DNA of 50,839 bases, taken from positions 1 through 50,839 of the IMG/VR virus record IMGVR_UViG_3300018063_000018; one strand, given 5' to 3'. The notes beneath the pieces are model-generated. The model ran no database searches. It was not told the DNA's origin and saw only the letters and a program-made list of their open reading frames with translations. A program made the position numbers and the translations under genes. Numbering within the stretch: position 1 is the first letter of the stretch; each line of letters starts with the position of its first letter. The stretch is from a virus. Shown piece after piece: positions 6,911 through 16,374 of this stretch.

Positions 6911-7582
6911 ATGTTTGAAGAACAGCCAGACTGGATAAGAGAACTCTACAGAGATATCTATCCAGAAGCTATGCATCCTAGGTTAGGACAATTTAGGCAG
7001 CGTCCCAATATGGGTGTAATTAGGCCACCACAGCCACAAACACCACAGCCGCAGCCTTCTCAATTTCAACCGCAACTACCTTCACAAATAAGACCTAGAG
7101 GATTGCCAGGATCGGGCGGGTTAGTTCCTGGCCCCGGAGCGGCAGGAGGTTTAACAACACCAACAATTCCACCTAACGTACTATCACCACCGCCTCCAAT
7201 GCAAGATATACAGAGACAAGGTACATTAGGTGATCTGCCCGCTGGGGTGGGTCCATTTTCGCCACCACCACCAATTAATACACCTCCCCCTGCACCAATT
7301 AATACACCTCCCCCTGCACCAATTAACACGCCGCAACCTCCTCCACAAGCTATAGGTGATCTGCCCACTTGGCTTTCTAATTCTGGTGGCGGAATAATGA
7401 CGCGGCTTACGGGAAGTGGAATAGATGATGCAGAACGTAGAAGAATGGCAACGGGGGACACAAATCCACTTGGGTTCCTTAATCCTTTTGGTGGATATGC
7501 AAGAGATTTACCAAGGAGAAGGCAATCCAGAGAATTAAATTCAATAGAAATGTTATTAGAGGCAATTTTAGGACGTAGATGA
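6911..7582 (+). CDS. Proline-rich virion-associated protein
   Basis: I start at MFEEQPDWIREL because the longer frame begins inside the terminase gene. The 223-aa product has a short helical N-terminus, a long Pro/Gln-rich disordered middle (PPQPQTPQPQPSQFQPQ, and a repeated PPPAPINT unit at 7273-7320), and a basic end (RDLPRRRQSREL). No enzymatic motif is visible. It sits between terminase and portal and overlaps the next gene by ATGA, so a head-associated or linker role is plausible but unproven. Confidence 0.65.
   Translation: MFEEQPDWIRELYRDIYPEAMHPRLGQFRQRPNMGVIRPPQPQTPQPQPSQFQPQLPSQIRPRGLPGSGGLVPGPGAAGGLTTPTIPPNVLSPPPPMQDIQRQGTLGDLPAGVGPFSPPPPINTPPPAPINTPPPAPINTPQPPPQAIGDLPTWLSNSGGGIMTRLTGSGIDDAERRRMATGDTNPLGFLNPFGGYARDLPRRRQSRELNSIEMLLEAILGRR
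7273..7320 (+). repeat. 24-bp in-frame tandem repeat (PPPAPINT)
   Basis: Two perfect 24-bp copies (7273-7296, 7297-7320) and a diverged partial third copy encode the Pro-rich linker. Confidence 0.85.
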
Positions 7583-10170
7583 GCTATTACGAAGATTTAG
7601 AAGAACCACCTAATACCTCTATATTTAGAAGACCTATTGTTGATCCAACTTTAGGTGGCCAAATTTTACCACCGCCTATTGCGCCTAGGGAAAGACCCAG
7701 GGCGGATAGATTAATTCCCAGGCGTATATTGCAGAGGGGAAGTGATGTAGTAGGTAAAGAACCACTTAGGGAAGCTTTAGGGCAGCATAATATATTAGAT
7801 AGGTTGTTAGGTGTAATTCAGGGGATACCCCAGCAATTAGTTGAATCAACACAAACAGCATCCAGGCAAGATGCTACGCCAGATGAGAGGCTAGAAGGCT
7901 TAATATCTGGTATGGGATTTGGAATGGGACGTGCATTTCCCCTCACTACATCTAGAACAGCTAGAATACAGCCTAGGATAGAATTATCACCTGCGCTTAG
8001 GCAAACACCAGAAATTCAATCAACAATAAGAGAAGCTCCAACAATTAGAGATTTAACAGATACCCCGGGGGTTGCTAGGACAATAGTCCCCGAAAGGGAA
8101 TTTAGGAGGCGTACCGGCGATATATTTGATGAGCATGCAGCCAATGCCAGAGGCGCAGTAACAATAGGTGAGCCTGGTAATAGAAATATTATACGTGGTA
8201 ATGAATATAACGACGCTCTTTCTCGTAGATTAACACAGCAAGAAAGGCGCAGCGAGCATCAATTTAGAGTATTTCAAGGCGGTCGAGATGTAGGCGCAGA
8301 TGAGGCGTTTAATGCATTAAATGTTGCACGTAGGTCTCTAGACCTTCCTGAAATGCCTAGGGTTGATTTTGATAGGCTACCAATAAATAGGAGGTTTACT
8401 GGTAGCGGCGAAACTGTACCTCCGCCTGCATCTAGCGATGCTTTTCATAGAATTAACGTAGCTAGGTTTGAAAGAGAATTACCACCGCTAACTCGTCAAC
8501 AGTTTGATGAAATGATTAGTGGCGGTGCGTCTAGTCATGAGATTATAAACGCAAATGCTGGAAATATTATACCAACTAATCCTAGGGGTTGGGGGCAAAG
8601 ACAGCAGCCTGAAAATTTAGAAAGAGAAATTCAATATTTAACTAAATTAAGAGAACAAATACAAGCCTTAGACAGAAACATATCTACCGGATTAAAAATA
8701 ATTCCTAATGACCCTAGATTTTTATCTCAAAGAGAGATGTTAGATAGATATGTGTTGATGTATGAGAGAAGACTTAATGAACTAGAAAATAAACTGGATT
8801 TACAAATAGGTAAACATAAGCCTCACACCGTTCCGGGCTCGGCAGAACAGCGTGTAGCAAGTGGTAGGTTAGAGCCGACAAGTGGGTTTGGGGAATTAGA
8901 CCCACGAACAAGAATGCGGGGGGATAGATTTGGTCCTGGTGCTAGGGGCCCCGGTAATCAAATGACTGATACTTTGCGTCAGTTACAAACTAAAGGAGTA
9001 AGAGTACCAAGGGAGGCACGTGATACTATTGATAAAGTGACTAATTGGCTAACTGAATCTGGTGTGCCTCATACAATAAAACAAGATAAAGGCGGAAGTG
9101 TATATATTAATATTATAGACAGACATGCTGGTATTACTAATCCTTTGACTAGGAATTTAGATGTTAGAGTACCAATAGATAGGCACATAGGAATACCAGA
9201 TAGAACTAAAATTGGTAGAAGATTTGATACTGGAGATATTTTAGCTAACCCTCGCCACATAGAAAATAAGGGGCTTACTAGAAACGTAGGTGGTGAATCA
9301 TATAGGGATGCAGATGTACTTATAGACGCACTTAGGCATAGATTATCTACTGATCCGTCTGGACAATTTTTAATTTCTCCAAGTAAGGCTCCCAGGTATT
9401 CTACTAATATGCCTGAAGCCGTGCAGAGAGTACGATCTACAGAACAATTAGATTTACCGCTAAGTCTTCCACCATCTCGGCAAACAAGATTTTCATTTGC
9501 AGAATCTGATTTAGGCGTTAGTCCACCAAATAGAATATCACCGGATTGGATGAGAAGAACACAAAGAGAAGTGACGCCAAGTGAATTAAGAGATGCAGGC
9601 CAAAGAGTATTTACTAATTTCTTTTCGGGGCCGCCTACACAAAGGCGTATGCATGGCCACCATTTAGCAAATATAGATGATCGAGTGTATAATAGAATTC
9701 TAGGCGAGCCAGATATAGGACTAAGAGGACTACAAACTCAAGAATTAAAAGGTGGAACACACGGAGGACCACTACAGTATAGAGAACCACTGGTTTCTGA
9801 GTTTATTGTAAGTTTACGAGATAGGGGGACTCCTTACACACAAATAGCTAGAAGATTAAATGATTTACTTACACCAAAAATTAAATATGATGCAGACGGG
9901 GTTCGTAGGGCGTTTATACGTGAGGATGGTATAAGGAGAGGGGTAATGGCCTCTAAAGTATATGGATATGGTGGCAGTACTAGAGAACCTACGCACCCTA
10001 TTAGAATATCCCCAAGGGGGGAAGATTTTACTAATATAGCCCCTATGCAAGAAGTAAGAGAGTATTTAACTAGACTGGGCCCAGAAGGATTACGAAGACA
10101 GCGGGAAGAAGTTCGCCGCAGAACTCCCGCTGTGACTGTTAGACGAAAAACGCCGGAAGAAGCAAATTAA
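7579..10170 (+). CDS. Large Arg-rich virion-type protein with a C-terminal GHH/HTH-like region
   Basis: The 863-aa product is rich in Arg, Pro and Gly, and much of it looks extended. A helical region lies near residues 350-415 (LEREIQYLTKLREQIQALDR). Residues about 480-590 form a denser domain (SGVPHTIKQDKGGSVYINII, DVRVPIDRHIG). The last 170 residues contain MHGHHLANIDDRVYNRIL with GGTHGG downstream, resembling the histidine pairs of GHH/HNH nucleases, and YTQIARRLNDL, which resembles a helix-turn-helix. I do not recognise the full-length family. Its place between terminase and portal suggests an internal or head protein. The nuclease reading is only a suggestion. Confidence 0.6.
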   Translation: MSYYEDLEEPPNTSIFRRPIVDPTLGGQILPPPIAPRERPRADRLIPRRILQRGSDVVGKEPLREALGQHNILDRLLGVIQGIPQQLVESTQTASRQDATPDERLEGLISGMGFGMGRAFPLTTSRTARIQPRIELSPALRQTPEIQSTIREAPTIRDLTDTPGVARTIVPEREFRRRTGDIFDEHAANARGAVTIGEPGNRNIIRGNEYNDALSRRLTQQERRSEHQFRVFQGGRDVGADEAFNALNVARRSLDLPEMPRVDFDRLPINRRFTGSGETVPPPASSDAFHRINVARFERELPPLTRQQFDEMISGGASSHEIINANAGNIIPTNPRGWGQRQQPENLEREIQYLTKLREQIQALDRNISTGLKIIPNDPRFLSQREMLDRYVLMYERRLNELENKLDLQIGKHKPHTVPGSAEQRVASGRLEPTSGFGELDPRTRMRGDRFGPGARGPGNQMTDTLRQLQTKGVRVPREARDTIDKVTNWLTESGVPHTIKQDKGGSVYINIIDRHAGITNPLTRNLDVRVPIDRHIGIPDRTKIGRRFDTGDILANPRHIENKGLTRNVGGESYRDADVLIDALRHRLSTDPSGQFLISPSKAPRYSTNMPEAVQRVRSTEQLDLPLSLPPSRQTRFSFAESDLGVSPPNRISPDWMRRTQREVTPSELRDAGQRVFTNFFSGPPTQRRMHGHHLANIDDRVYNRILGEPDIGLRGLQTQELKGGTHGGPLQYREPLVSEFIVSLRDRGTPYTQIARRLNDLLTPKIKYDADGVRRAFIREDGIRRGVMASKVYGYGGSTREPTHPIRISPRGEDFTNIAPMQEVREYLTRLGPEGLRRQREEVRRRTPAVTVRRKTPEEAN

Positions 10171-13008
10171 ATGGCTAAAACAAAAAAAGCTAATTTAAAA
10201 CTAGTAGAAAATAATGATTCATCTGATATAAAACCAGGTGAAAACGAACAATCTCGTAAATTAGCTGCGTTTTGGAAAGAACAAATTGAGTTTGTTGAAA
10301 AACAGAATAGAGCTTGGGTAAAAAAAGGTAATGAAGTTGTAAAGCGATTTAGAGATGAGCGCACTAAAGCCGATGAAAGTACTTTAAGAAGGTTAAACGT
10401 TCTTTGGACCAATATTAAAATATTAAAACCTGCTTTGTATGGTAAAAAACCTATACCAGTAATAGAGCGTAAATTTTTACAGCGTGATCCTGTTGCAAGG
10501 TTAAGTTCTGTAATACTTGAGAGAACAACAAGAAATCAATTAGATGAAAATGGTTTACACGAAGCCATAAATAAAGCAGTTATGGATTATCTTTTGCCAG
10601 GGAGAGGTACTGTTTGGGTAAGATATGAGCCAGAGATAGGTGGCGGAGATAGTTTACCTATAACAACTGAAAGTGGTGTAGAAGATGAACTAGCAGAGAT
10701 AGATGGTAAGGACGAAGACAGCGAAGAATCTAATAAACTTGAAAATACTGGAGAGCAATTGTTATCTGAGCAAGCTCCTGTAGATTATATAGATTGGCAT
10801 GATTTCTTAGTATTCCCATCTAAAGTAAGAACTTGGGAAGAGGTTCAAGCTATAGCTAAAAGAGTATATATATCTAAAAAAGAAGCTAAGCAAAGGTTTG
10901 GAAATAAAATTGGTTCCGATATGCGCGGGGACACTACCCCCCTTGGTCAATCTAGTAATAGACAATCTTACACCGATACACCTATTTTTAGGGATGTTAA
11001 TGAAAGAAGTATAACTATATATGAGATTTGGAACAAAACAGATAGAAAAATTTATTGGGTGTCACCAGGGTACGATTTCTTAGCAGATGTTAAAGATGAT
11101 TATCTTAAATTAAAGAAATTTTTTCCTGTGCCACCTCCGTTATTTTCTACACTTACTAGTAATAGTTTAATACCTGTACCTGATTATTACGAGTATCAAG
11201 ACCAAGCTATACAAATAGATGAACTTACTCAACGTTTAGCTCTTTTAACTAAAGCTTGTAAGGTTGCAGGTACATATGATTCGTCTAATGCACCACTAAA
11301 GAGGTTACTTACTGAAGGTGTAGAAAACGAACTACTGCCTGTAGATAGTTGGGCTGTTCATGCAGAAAAAGGCGGAGTTAAGGGCGGGATAAGTTTCCTT
11401 CCTATAGACGAAATACAGAAGGTTATTCAAACCTTACAACAAGTTCGTCAACAATTAATGCAAGATTTAGACCTTGTTACAGGAATTTCAGACGTTATCC
11501 GAGGAACTACGGATAGTCGCGAAACACTTGGGGGAATCAGGCTTAAAAGTAACAATGCTGGGACTAGATTATCTGACCGTCAAAACGAAGTAGCTCGATT
11601 TGCTAGAGATACGGTTGCAATCGTTGCAGAGATTGCAGCAAAGCATTTCAGTGTTAAAACTCTCATAGAATCAAGTGGAATTTTGTATGATGATGAATTA
11701 TCGCCTGAAGTTTTAAAGGAAGAATTTGAGTCTAAATTACCTAAGAATGATCAGCAGCAAGGTAATGGCTTGGCTGGTATGTTTGGTGGGCAGCAACCAC
11801 AACAACCACAACAACCACAACAACCACAACAACCACAACAACCACAACAACCACAACAACCACAACAACCACAACAACCACAACAACCACAACAACCACA
11901 GCCCCTACAACTCACCCAACCAGGAGGCCCGCAAGGAGCCCTAGGAAGCCTGCCAGCAACGATTCCAAGCATGGGTGGGGGTGGCCAGCTCCAAGCGCCC
12001 CAGGGGCCTCCTGGGAGCAACGTGGTGCCGTTCCAAGGGGGCCAAGCACCTAATATGACACAGCCTAATAATATGCTGCAAAATATGCAAAACATGCTAG
12101 CTCAACAGATGTTTGACCCCGCTGAAATGGTAGTAGTTAAATTAGATAAGGCTATTAAATTATTAAGAAGTGATGTTCCTAGGTGTTATCGCATAGATAT
12201 TGAAACTGATAGTACTATTTTTGGGGATGCTGCTCAGGAGCGGCAAGATGCTGTAGAATTTATTACAGCTACTATGCAATTTTTAACTCAAGCGTCTACT
12301 GTTGCCAAAGAATTGCCAGAAGTTACTCCGTTATTTGGTAGATTTTTACAGTTTGGAGTTCGTAAATTTAGAGTAGGTAGGGATTTAGAGTCTTCTATTG
12401 ATTTATTTGTCAATCAAATGGATAAGAAGGCTAAAGATGCTATAAAGAATCCTCAAGCTTCTCCAGAACAGCAAGAAATGCAGATGGAGCAAGCTAAAGC
12501 AATGCTTGCTATTCAACAGCAAAAAATGGAAATGGAGTCTAGGCAACAAGAAATTAAAATGGAGCAGCAATCTCAACAAATGAACGATCAACGTGATTTA
12601 CAAAAACAACATATGGAGGATCAAAGGCAAGGTCAACTTAACCAAATGGAAATGCAGCATGCTCAAGCAGAGCATCAATTAAAACTTAAAGAGATGCAGA
12701 TGAAGCATGAAATTTCCATGCGTGAGCTTAATATTAAATCTCAGCAAATGAATCAGCAATCACAGATTGCACATCAACAAAACCAGCAAAAATTAACACA
12801 ATCCAATATGCAGATGCATCAATCTCAAGTTGAACATCAACAGACTTTAGAACAGGGGGAAAAACAACATGCACAAACTATGGAACAAACTCAGTTACAA
12901 AATAAACAAGCAAAAGCGCAGCATACCCAAAAAATGGATCAAATGAAGTTACAGATTAAAGAAAAAGACAAAGCACGTAAAGATAAGAAAGGTAATCCAA
13001 GTGCCTAG
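10171..13008 (+). CDS. Portal protein with Gln-rich insert and coiled-coil tail
   Basis: The N-terminal half matches podovirus-type portals: AAFWKEQIEFVEKQNRAWVK, the conserved LWTNIKILKPALYGKKP, VDYIDWHDFLV near 207-217, and ITGISDVIRGTTDSRETLGG-type segment near 445-460. A portal forms the 12-subunit ring through which DNA enters and leaves the head. Two unusual parts follow. Residues 541-576 are 12 QQP units (11791-11898) next to a GC-rich Pro/Gly segment. The last roughly 190 residues are a Gln/Met/His-rich coiled coil (MEQAKAMLAIQQQKMEMES onward). At 945 aa it is longer than common portals because of these. Its end overlaps the next GTG start. Confidence 0.88.
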   Translation: MAKTKKANLKLVENNDSSDIKPGENEQSRKLAAFWKEQIEFVEKQNRAWVKKGNEVVKRFRDERTKADESTLRRLNVLWTNIKILKPALYGKKPIPVIERKFLQRDPVARLSSVILERTTRNQLDENGLHEAINKAVMDYLLPGRGTVWVRYEPEIGGGDSLPITTESGVEDELAEIDGKDEDSEESNKLENTGEQLLSEQAPVDYIDWHDFLVFPSKVRTWEEVQAIAKRVYISKKEAKQRFGNKIGSDMRGDTTPLGQSSNRQSYTDTPIFRDVNERSITIYEIWNKTDRKIYWVSPGYDFLADVKDDYLKLKKFFPVPPPLFSTLTSNSLIPVPDYYEYQDQAIQIDELTQRLALLTKACKVAGTYDSSNAPLKRLLTEGVENELLPVDSWAVHAEKGGVKGGISFLPIDEIQKVIQTLQQVRQQLMQDLDLVTGISDVIRGTTDSRETLGGIRLKSNNAGTRLSDRQNEVARFARDTVAIVAEIAAKHFSVKTLIESSGILYDDELSPEVLKEEFESKLPKNDQQQGNGLAGMFGGQQPQQPQQPQQPQQPQQPQQPQQPQQPQQPQQPQQPQPLQLTQPGGPQGALGSLPATIPSMGGGGQLQAPQGPPGSNVVPFQGGQAPNMTQPNNMLQNMQNMLAQQMFDPAEMVVVKLDKAIKLLRSDVPRCYRIDIETDSTIFGDAAQERQDAVEFITATMQFLTQASTVAKELPEVTPLFGRFLQFGVRKFRVGRDLESSIDLFVNQMDKKAKDAIKNPQASPEQQEMQMEQAKAMLAIQQQKMEMESRQQEIKMEQQSQQMNDQRDLQKQHMEDQRQGQLNQMEMQHAQAEHQLKLKEMQMKHEISMRELNIKSQQMNQQSQIAHQQNQQKLTQSNMQMHQSQVEHQQTLEQGEKQHAQTMEQTQLQNKQAKAQHTQKMDQMKLQIKEKDKARKDKKGNPSA
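11791..11898 (+). repeat. 9-bp microsatellite, 12 copies (QQP)
   Basis: Twelve in-frame copies of caacaacca (the first begins cag) encode a Gln-Gln-Pro tract within the portal. It is followed directly by a GC-rich segment to about 12047. Copy number is likely to vary by slippage without shifting the frame. Confidence 0.95.
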
Positions 13009-13351
13009 TTTTGTATATGATATTAAACAAGACAAGTTGATTACAAGCGAAGAATACTATTTTAATAAATACGTGAAAGTTGCTCATCTTCAAATGATGA
13101 AAGGTAATACCGCTGTTAAAATATACTATAATTCAGACGAAATGAATCCGACTAGACATATGGCTAATAATAAATACTACACATCTAAGAAAAAATTTAG
13201 AGATGAGACTAGAGCTAGAGGCTGTATAGAAGTTGGTAATGATACAGCACCGTTGTTAAAACAACGGAGGGTTAAAAAATTAAATACAGGAGAAAGACGC
13301 GATGATGTAAAGAGAGCTATTTGGGAGCTTAAGAACGGCAGGAAAGTGTAA
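13001..13351 (+). CDS. Conserved phage protein downstream of portal
   Basis: The 116-aa frame begins GTG within the last codons of the portal, after AAAGG. It contains SKKKFRDETRARGCIEVGND and ends DVKRAIWELKNGRK. This layout (a basic RxHxRxxGxIEVGN-like segment and a terminal DVxxAI helix) is common in small phage proteins encoded beside the portal. Function is unknown. Expression is likely coupled to the portal. Confidence 0.7.
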   Translation: MPSFVYDIKQDKLITSEEYYFNKYVKVAHLQMMKGNTAVKIYYNSDEMNPTRHMANNKYYTSKKKFRDETRARGCIEVGNDTAPLLKQRRVKKLNTGERRDDVKRAIWELKNGRKV

Positions 13352-13366
13352 CTACTAGTTACAGTA

Positions 13367-13394
13367 TTGACAATCAACATTGAGTATGTATAGA
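13367..13394 (+). promoter_or_regulatory. Possible promoter before scaffold/capsid genes
   Basis: TTGACA (13367-13372) and TATAGA (13389-13394) are 16 bases apart in the only sizeable gap between portal and capsid genes. Initiation would fall very near the ATG at 13402, giving an almost leaderless transcript, so the call is weak. Confidence 0.3.
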
Positions 13395-13401
13395 GAAAGA
13401 C

Positions 13402-14664
13402 ATGGCAAAGAATCCCCGGAATCGTCAGGAGACTGAGCAGGAAGACCTCGAAGAGGAACAGCCCCTCTCCGTAAGGGATGCTATTAAAGCAGCCGTTGAG
13501 GAGCATACGGTAATAGATGATGAATTAAAAGATGACGCAAAAGAACAAGATGACTCAGATGATAAATCTGAACAGAAAATTATATTAGACGAAGAAGAAA
13601 AAATCAAAGACGATAAAACGGATGTAAAAGACTCTAAAGAAAAAGCATCAGCTAAAGCATCAAAAGAAGTAGAAGCTAAAGAAAAAACATCAAAAGAACT
13701 AGAAGCTAAAGAAAAAGCATCAAAAGAAGTAGAAGCTAAAGTTGTCGTACCTACAACTATTCCTAAAGAGGTACAAAAAGACTGGGCTAAGTTATCTTCT
13801 AGTACTCAGCAATATATCACTAAGTCTCAGAAAGAGCTTTCTGATACAAAAGCTGAATTGGGACGTAAAGTAGCTCAATACAAAGATATTGATGCTGCCA
13901 TTGCACCGTATCAGGGGTCTATTAGACAACTAGGTGTGACGCCGGCGCAGACTGTTGATAGATTGTTTCAATGGATGAATGCGCTTGCTGGACCCAATAA
14001 ATATCAGGCAATTCAGCAACTAGCACAAGACTTTGGAATTGATTTACCAGCTTTGTATGTTGAAAACTCTGGAAATAATCAGAAGCAGAATGGAGCAGTA
14101 GGACAAAATCAGAAAACTAATTACCAAGATGATTCGCCTCAATATCAACCTGTCGATCCTAGATTAGTAACTGCACTTGAGAGTATGTACTCTGAAGTAT
14201 CAGATTTACGATCTAATCATCAACGGCAAAGAGAATTGACTGCTGAACAATCTGTAAGTAATTGGGCTGGTCTACAGCAAGATGGAACCTATAAGAATAA
14301 GCCTTATTTTTCCCAAGTTAGACAACATATGTTTAATTTATTAGCTGGTGGTTCTATACCGCTAGTTAATGGCAGCTTGGATTTAGATGCCGCGTATGAA
14401 TCTGCTTGTTATACACATCCAGAAATACGCGAGCAAGTTTTACAAGAGCGAGATAACGATAAATTCGCTAATGTAGAAGCTGCTAGAAAACAGAAAGTTG
14501 TTGAAAACAAGGCTAAAGTAAATAAGGCGAAATCTCTTAGCGTTGGGTTAAAACCATCTTCTCCTTCTGGTGATATTTCTGAGCAAGCCAATACTCGTGG
14601 AAAATCTAATAAGTCTTCCGTTAGGGACAGTATTATGTCCGCCATACAGGAAGCTAGAAATTAA
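13402..14664 (+). CDS. Putative scaffolding protein
   Basis: The 420-aa product is very acidic at its N-terminus (DDELKDDAKEQDDSDDKSEQ), continues with Lys/Glu-rich tandem repeats (residues about 86-113), and then a helical segment (STQQYITKSQKELSDTKAEL). A folded region (LGVTPAQTVDRLFQWMNALA) and a basic C-terminus (NKSSVRDSIMSAIQEARN) follow. Acidic coiled-coil proteins between portal and major capsid genes are typically scaffolds that guide prohead assembly and leave or are removed afterwards. The call rests on position and composition. A possible promoter overlaps its start region. Confidence 0.75.
   Translation: MAKNPRNRQETEQEDLEEEQPLSVRDAIKAAVEEHTVIDDELKDDAKEQDDSDDKSEQKIILDEEEKIKDDKTDVKDSKEKASAKASKEVEAKEKTSKELEAKEKASKEVEAKVVVPTTIPKEVQKDWAKLSSSTQQYITKSQKELSDTKAELGRKVAQYKDIDAAIAPYQGSIRQLGVTPAQTVDRLFQWMNALAGPNKYQAIQQLAQDFGIDLPALYVENSGNNQKQNGAVGQNQKTNYQDDSPQYQPVDPRLVTALESMYSEVSDLRSNHQRQRELTAEQSVSNWAGLQQDGTYKNKPYFSQVRQHMFNLLAGGSIPLVNGSLDLDAAYESACYTHPEIREQVLQERDNDKFANVEAARKQKVVENKAKVNKAKSLSVGLKPSSPSGDISEQANTRGKSNKSSVRDSIMSAIQEARN
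13657..13740 (+). repeat. 30-bp in-frame tandem repeat (ASKEVEAKEK)
   Basis: Nearly three copies of a 30-bp unit encode the Lys/Glu helix of the putative scaffold. Differences between copies are few, so the expansion is recent or kept uniform. Confidence 0.85.
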
Positions 14665-14684
14665 TTTATTAATGGAGCTAATCA

Positions 14685-15716
14685 ATGGCTTTTCCAAATC
14701 TTTCTGAAATTGTTACGACTACGCTTCGTAACAGAACAGGTATTTTGCAAGATAACGTATCTCGCAACAATGCACTGCTTGCTCGACTAAACCGCAAGGG
14801 AAGGATCAAGACTTTCTCTGGTGGACGTACTATTGTTCAAGAACTAAACTATGCGAATAATACTACGTTCACTTGGTACAGCGGTTATCAGACCATTAAT
14901 ATTAATCCTTCGCAGGTCTTTACCGCTGCTGAATTTCCTATTCGTCAAGCCGCACTCGCAGTTAGTATATCTGGCCTAGAAGAAATTCAGAACAGTGGCG
15001 AAGAAGCCATTATTGATCTTCTTGAAGGTCGTGTAGAAAATGGTGAAATGACCTTTATGAACGGTCTTTCTAATGGTATCTACGGAGATGGAACTACTAG
15101 TGGTTCTATCAGTGGATTGCAGCTTTTAGTCGCTGCTAGCCCCTCTACTGGTACGGTTGGTGGTATTGATCGTTCACAATGGGCATTTTGGCGCAATCTT
15201 GTATTTAGTGCGTCAACTAGTGGTGGCGCAGCCGCTAATGCCGCTAATATTCTTCAGTATATGGATACGTTGTATGTGCAACTCTTAAGGGGTCGTGATA
15301 AACCCGATCTTATTGTTGCAGATAACAACATGTTTAGGTTTTATCTCCAAGCGCTCCAAGCTATTCAACGTATTACTACTGATGGGGGTGCTCCTGATCT
15401 TGCGGAAGCAGGGTTTGAATCACTTAAATATATGTCTAGTGATGTTGTTTTAGATGGTGGATTCCAGGGATTCTCTGGTGATCCAATTCCATTCCAAACA
15501 AGCACTAGTACTAGTTCTGTTGGCGGTGCCCCCACTAATACGATGTACTTCTTGAATACTAATTATATTCACTTTAGGCCACATGCTCAAAGGAACATGG
15601 TTCCACTTGATCCTGATAGGTTTTCTATTAACCAGGACGCCATGGTTAGGATTCTTGGATGGGCCGGAAATATGACTATTAGTAACGCTTTTCTTCAGGG
15701 TTTAATTTCCGCGTAA
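14685..15716 (+). CDS. Major capsid protein
   Basis: The 343-aa product begins MAFPNLSEIVTTTLRNRTG, with GGRTIVQELNYANNTTFTWY, AAEFPIRQAALAVSISGLEE and GMxxLxxLLxxRVENGEMTFMNGL-type segments. These are characteristic of a large family of HK97-fold capsid proteins in short-tailed phages. It forms the icosahedral shell. A clear GGAGC ribosome-binding site lies upstream. The decoration-like gene follows. Codon use is GC-richer and more even than in nearby accessory genes, fitting high expression. Confidence 0.92.
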   Translation: MAFPNLSEIVTTTLRNRTGILQDNVSRNNALLARLNRKGRIKTFSGGRTIVQELNYANNTTFTWYSGYQTININPSQVFTAAEFPIRQAALAVSISGLEEIQNSGEEAIIDLLEGRVENGEMTFMNGLSNGIYGDGTTSGSISGLQLLVAASPSTGTVGGIDRSQWAFWRNLVFSASTSGGAAANAANILQYMDTLYVQLLRGRDKPDLIVADNNMFRFYLQALQAIQRITTDGGAPDLAEAGFESLKYMSSDVVLDGGFQGFSGDPIPFQTSTSTSSVGGAPTNTMYFLNTNYIHFRPHAQRNMVPLDPDRFSINQDAMVRILGWAGNMTISNAFLQGLISA

Positions 15717-15756
15717 TTCAAGAATATAACAGTAACAGCATGTAGGAGATATTACA

Positions 15757-16341
15757 ATGACAGTTAGAACTCAATGGTTCCCAATGGACGGAAAGATTGG
15801 AGTAGATTTAAATACTCCAATATCTGTAGATGCTTCTGCGCTACCTGAAGTTCCTATGCAGCCTATCAATTTAGGTGAAAGGGTGCAGGGAAATAACGCT
15901 AGTGAATGGGCATACGTACAAGCATCTGCTACTGTAACTGCTTTTAATGTGGTTGCAATTGATAGAAACTTACAGGCTAGAAACATCACTACTGCGATTT
16001 TAGCCTCTGGTATCTATGCTTTTGGGATTGCGGAGTTTCAAACAGGACAAACTAGCGCAGGAACTGCACCACTTGGTGTAGCAAATGCTAGTCAATTTTT
16101 CTACGCTCTCATGAAAGTGATTGGTGGCGCTAAAGTTAATGTAGCAACAGACGGCTCCGTTGCTCCTGGTAGTGCTTTATATGTATGCAGCACTGCTGGT
16201 AGGGTTGCCCCTACAGGTGGCTCTAATGAGAGATTAAATGGGTTACAAGCTGCTGTTACCGCAAGCGGTACTGCTGGTGAAATTGTTGGGTTTAGTTACA
16301 TTATGCCGGGTATCCTTATTTCTGTGTCTGATAGCGCGTAA
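15757..16341 (+). CDS. Putative head decoration protein
   Basis: The 194-aa product follows the capsid gene after a strong TAGGAGATATTACA ribosome-binding site. It is beta-rich and small-residue rich (WAYVQASATVTAFNVVAIDR, GSALYVCSTAGRVAPTGG). Similar proteins next to capsid genes stabilise or decorate the shell. It lacks enzyme motifs. The neighbouring DUF115 gene begins 34 bases downstream, so this is one of the plausible acceptors if the DUF115 proteins modify virion proteins. Confidence 0.65.
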   Translation: MTVRTQWFPMDGKIGVDLNTPISVDASALPEVPMQPINLGERVQGNNASEWAYVQASATVTAFNVVAIDRNLQARNITTAILASGIYAFGIAEFQTGQTSAGTAPLGVANASQFFYALMKVIGGAKVNVATDGSVAPGSALYVCSTAGRVAPTGGSNERLNGLQAAVTASGTAGEIVGFSYIMPGILISVSDSA

Positions 16342-16374
16342 TTTAGTGTTGACCAGGGTCATGGTGAAGTATTT

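Noticed and set aside
11899-12047. Diversity-generating retroelement variable region
   Set aside because: No reverse transcriptase or template repeat was seen in the window, and changes are not A-specific.
11751-12095. 114-aa Cys/Gly-rich minus-strand frame
   Set aside because: Complement of the QQP repeat and GC-rich patch of the portal gene.
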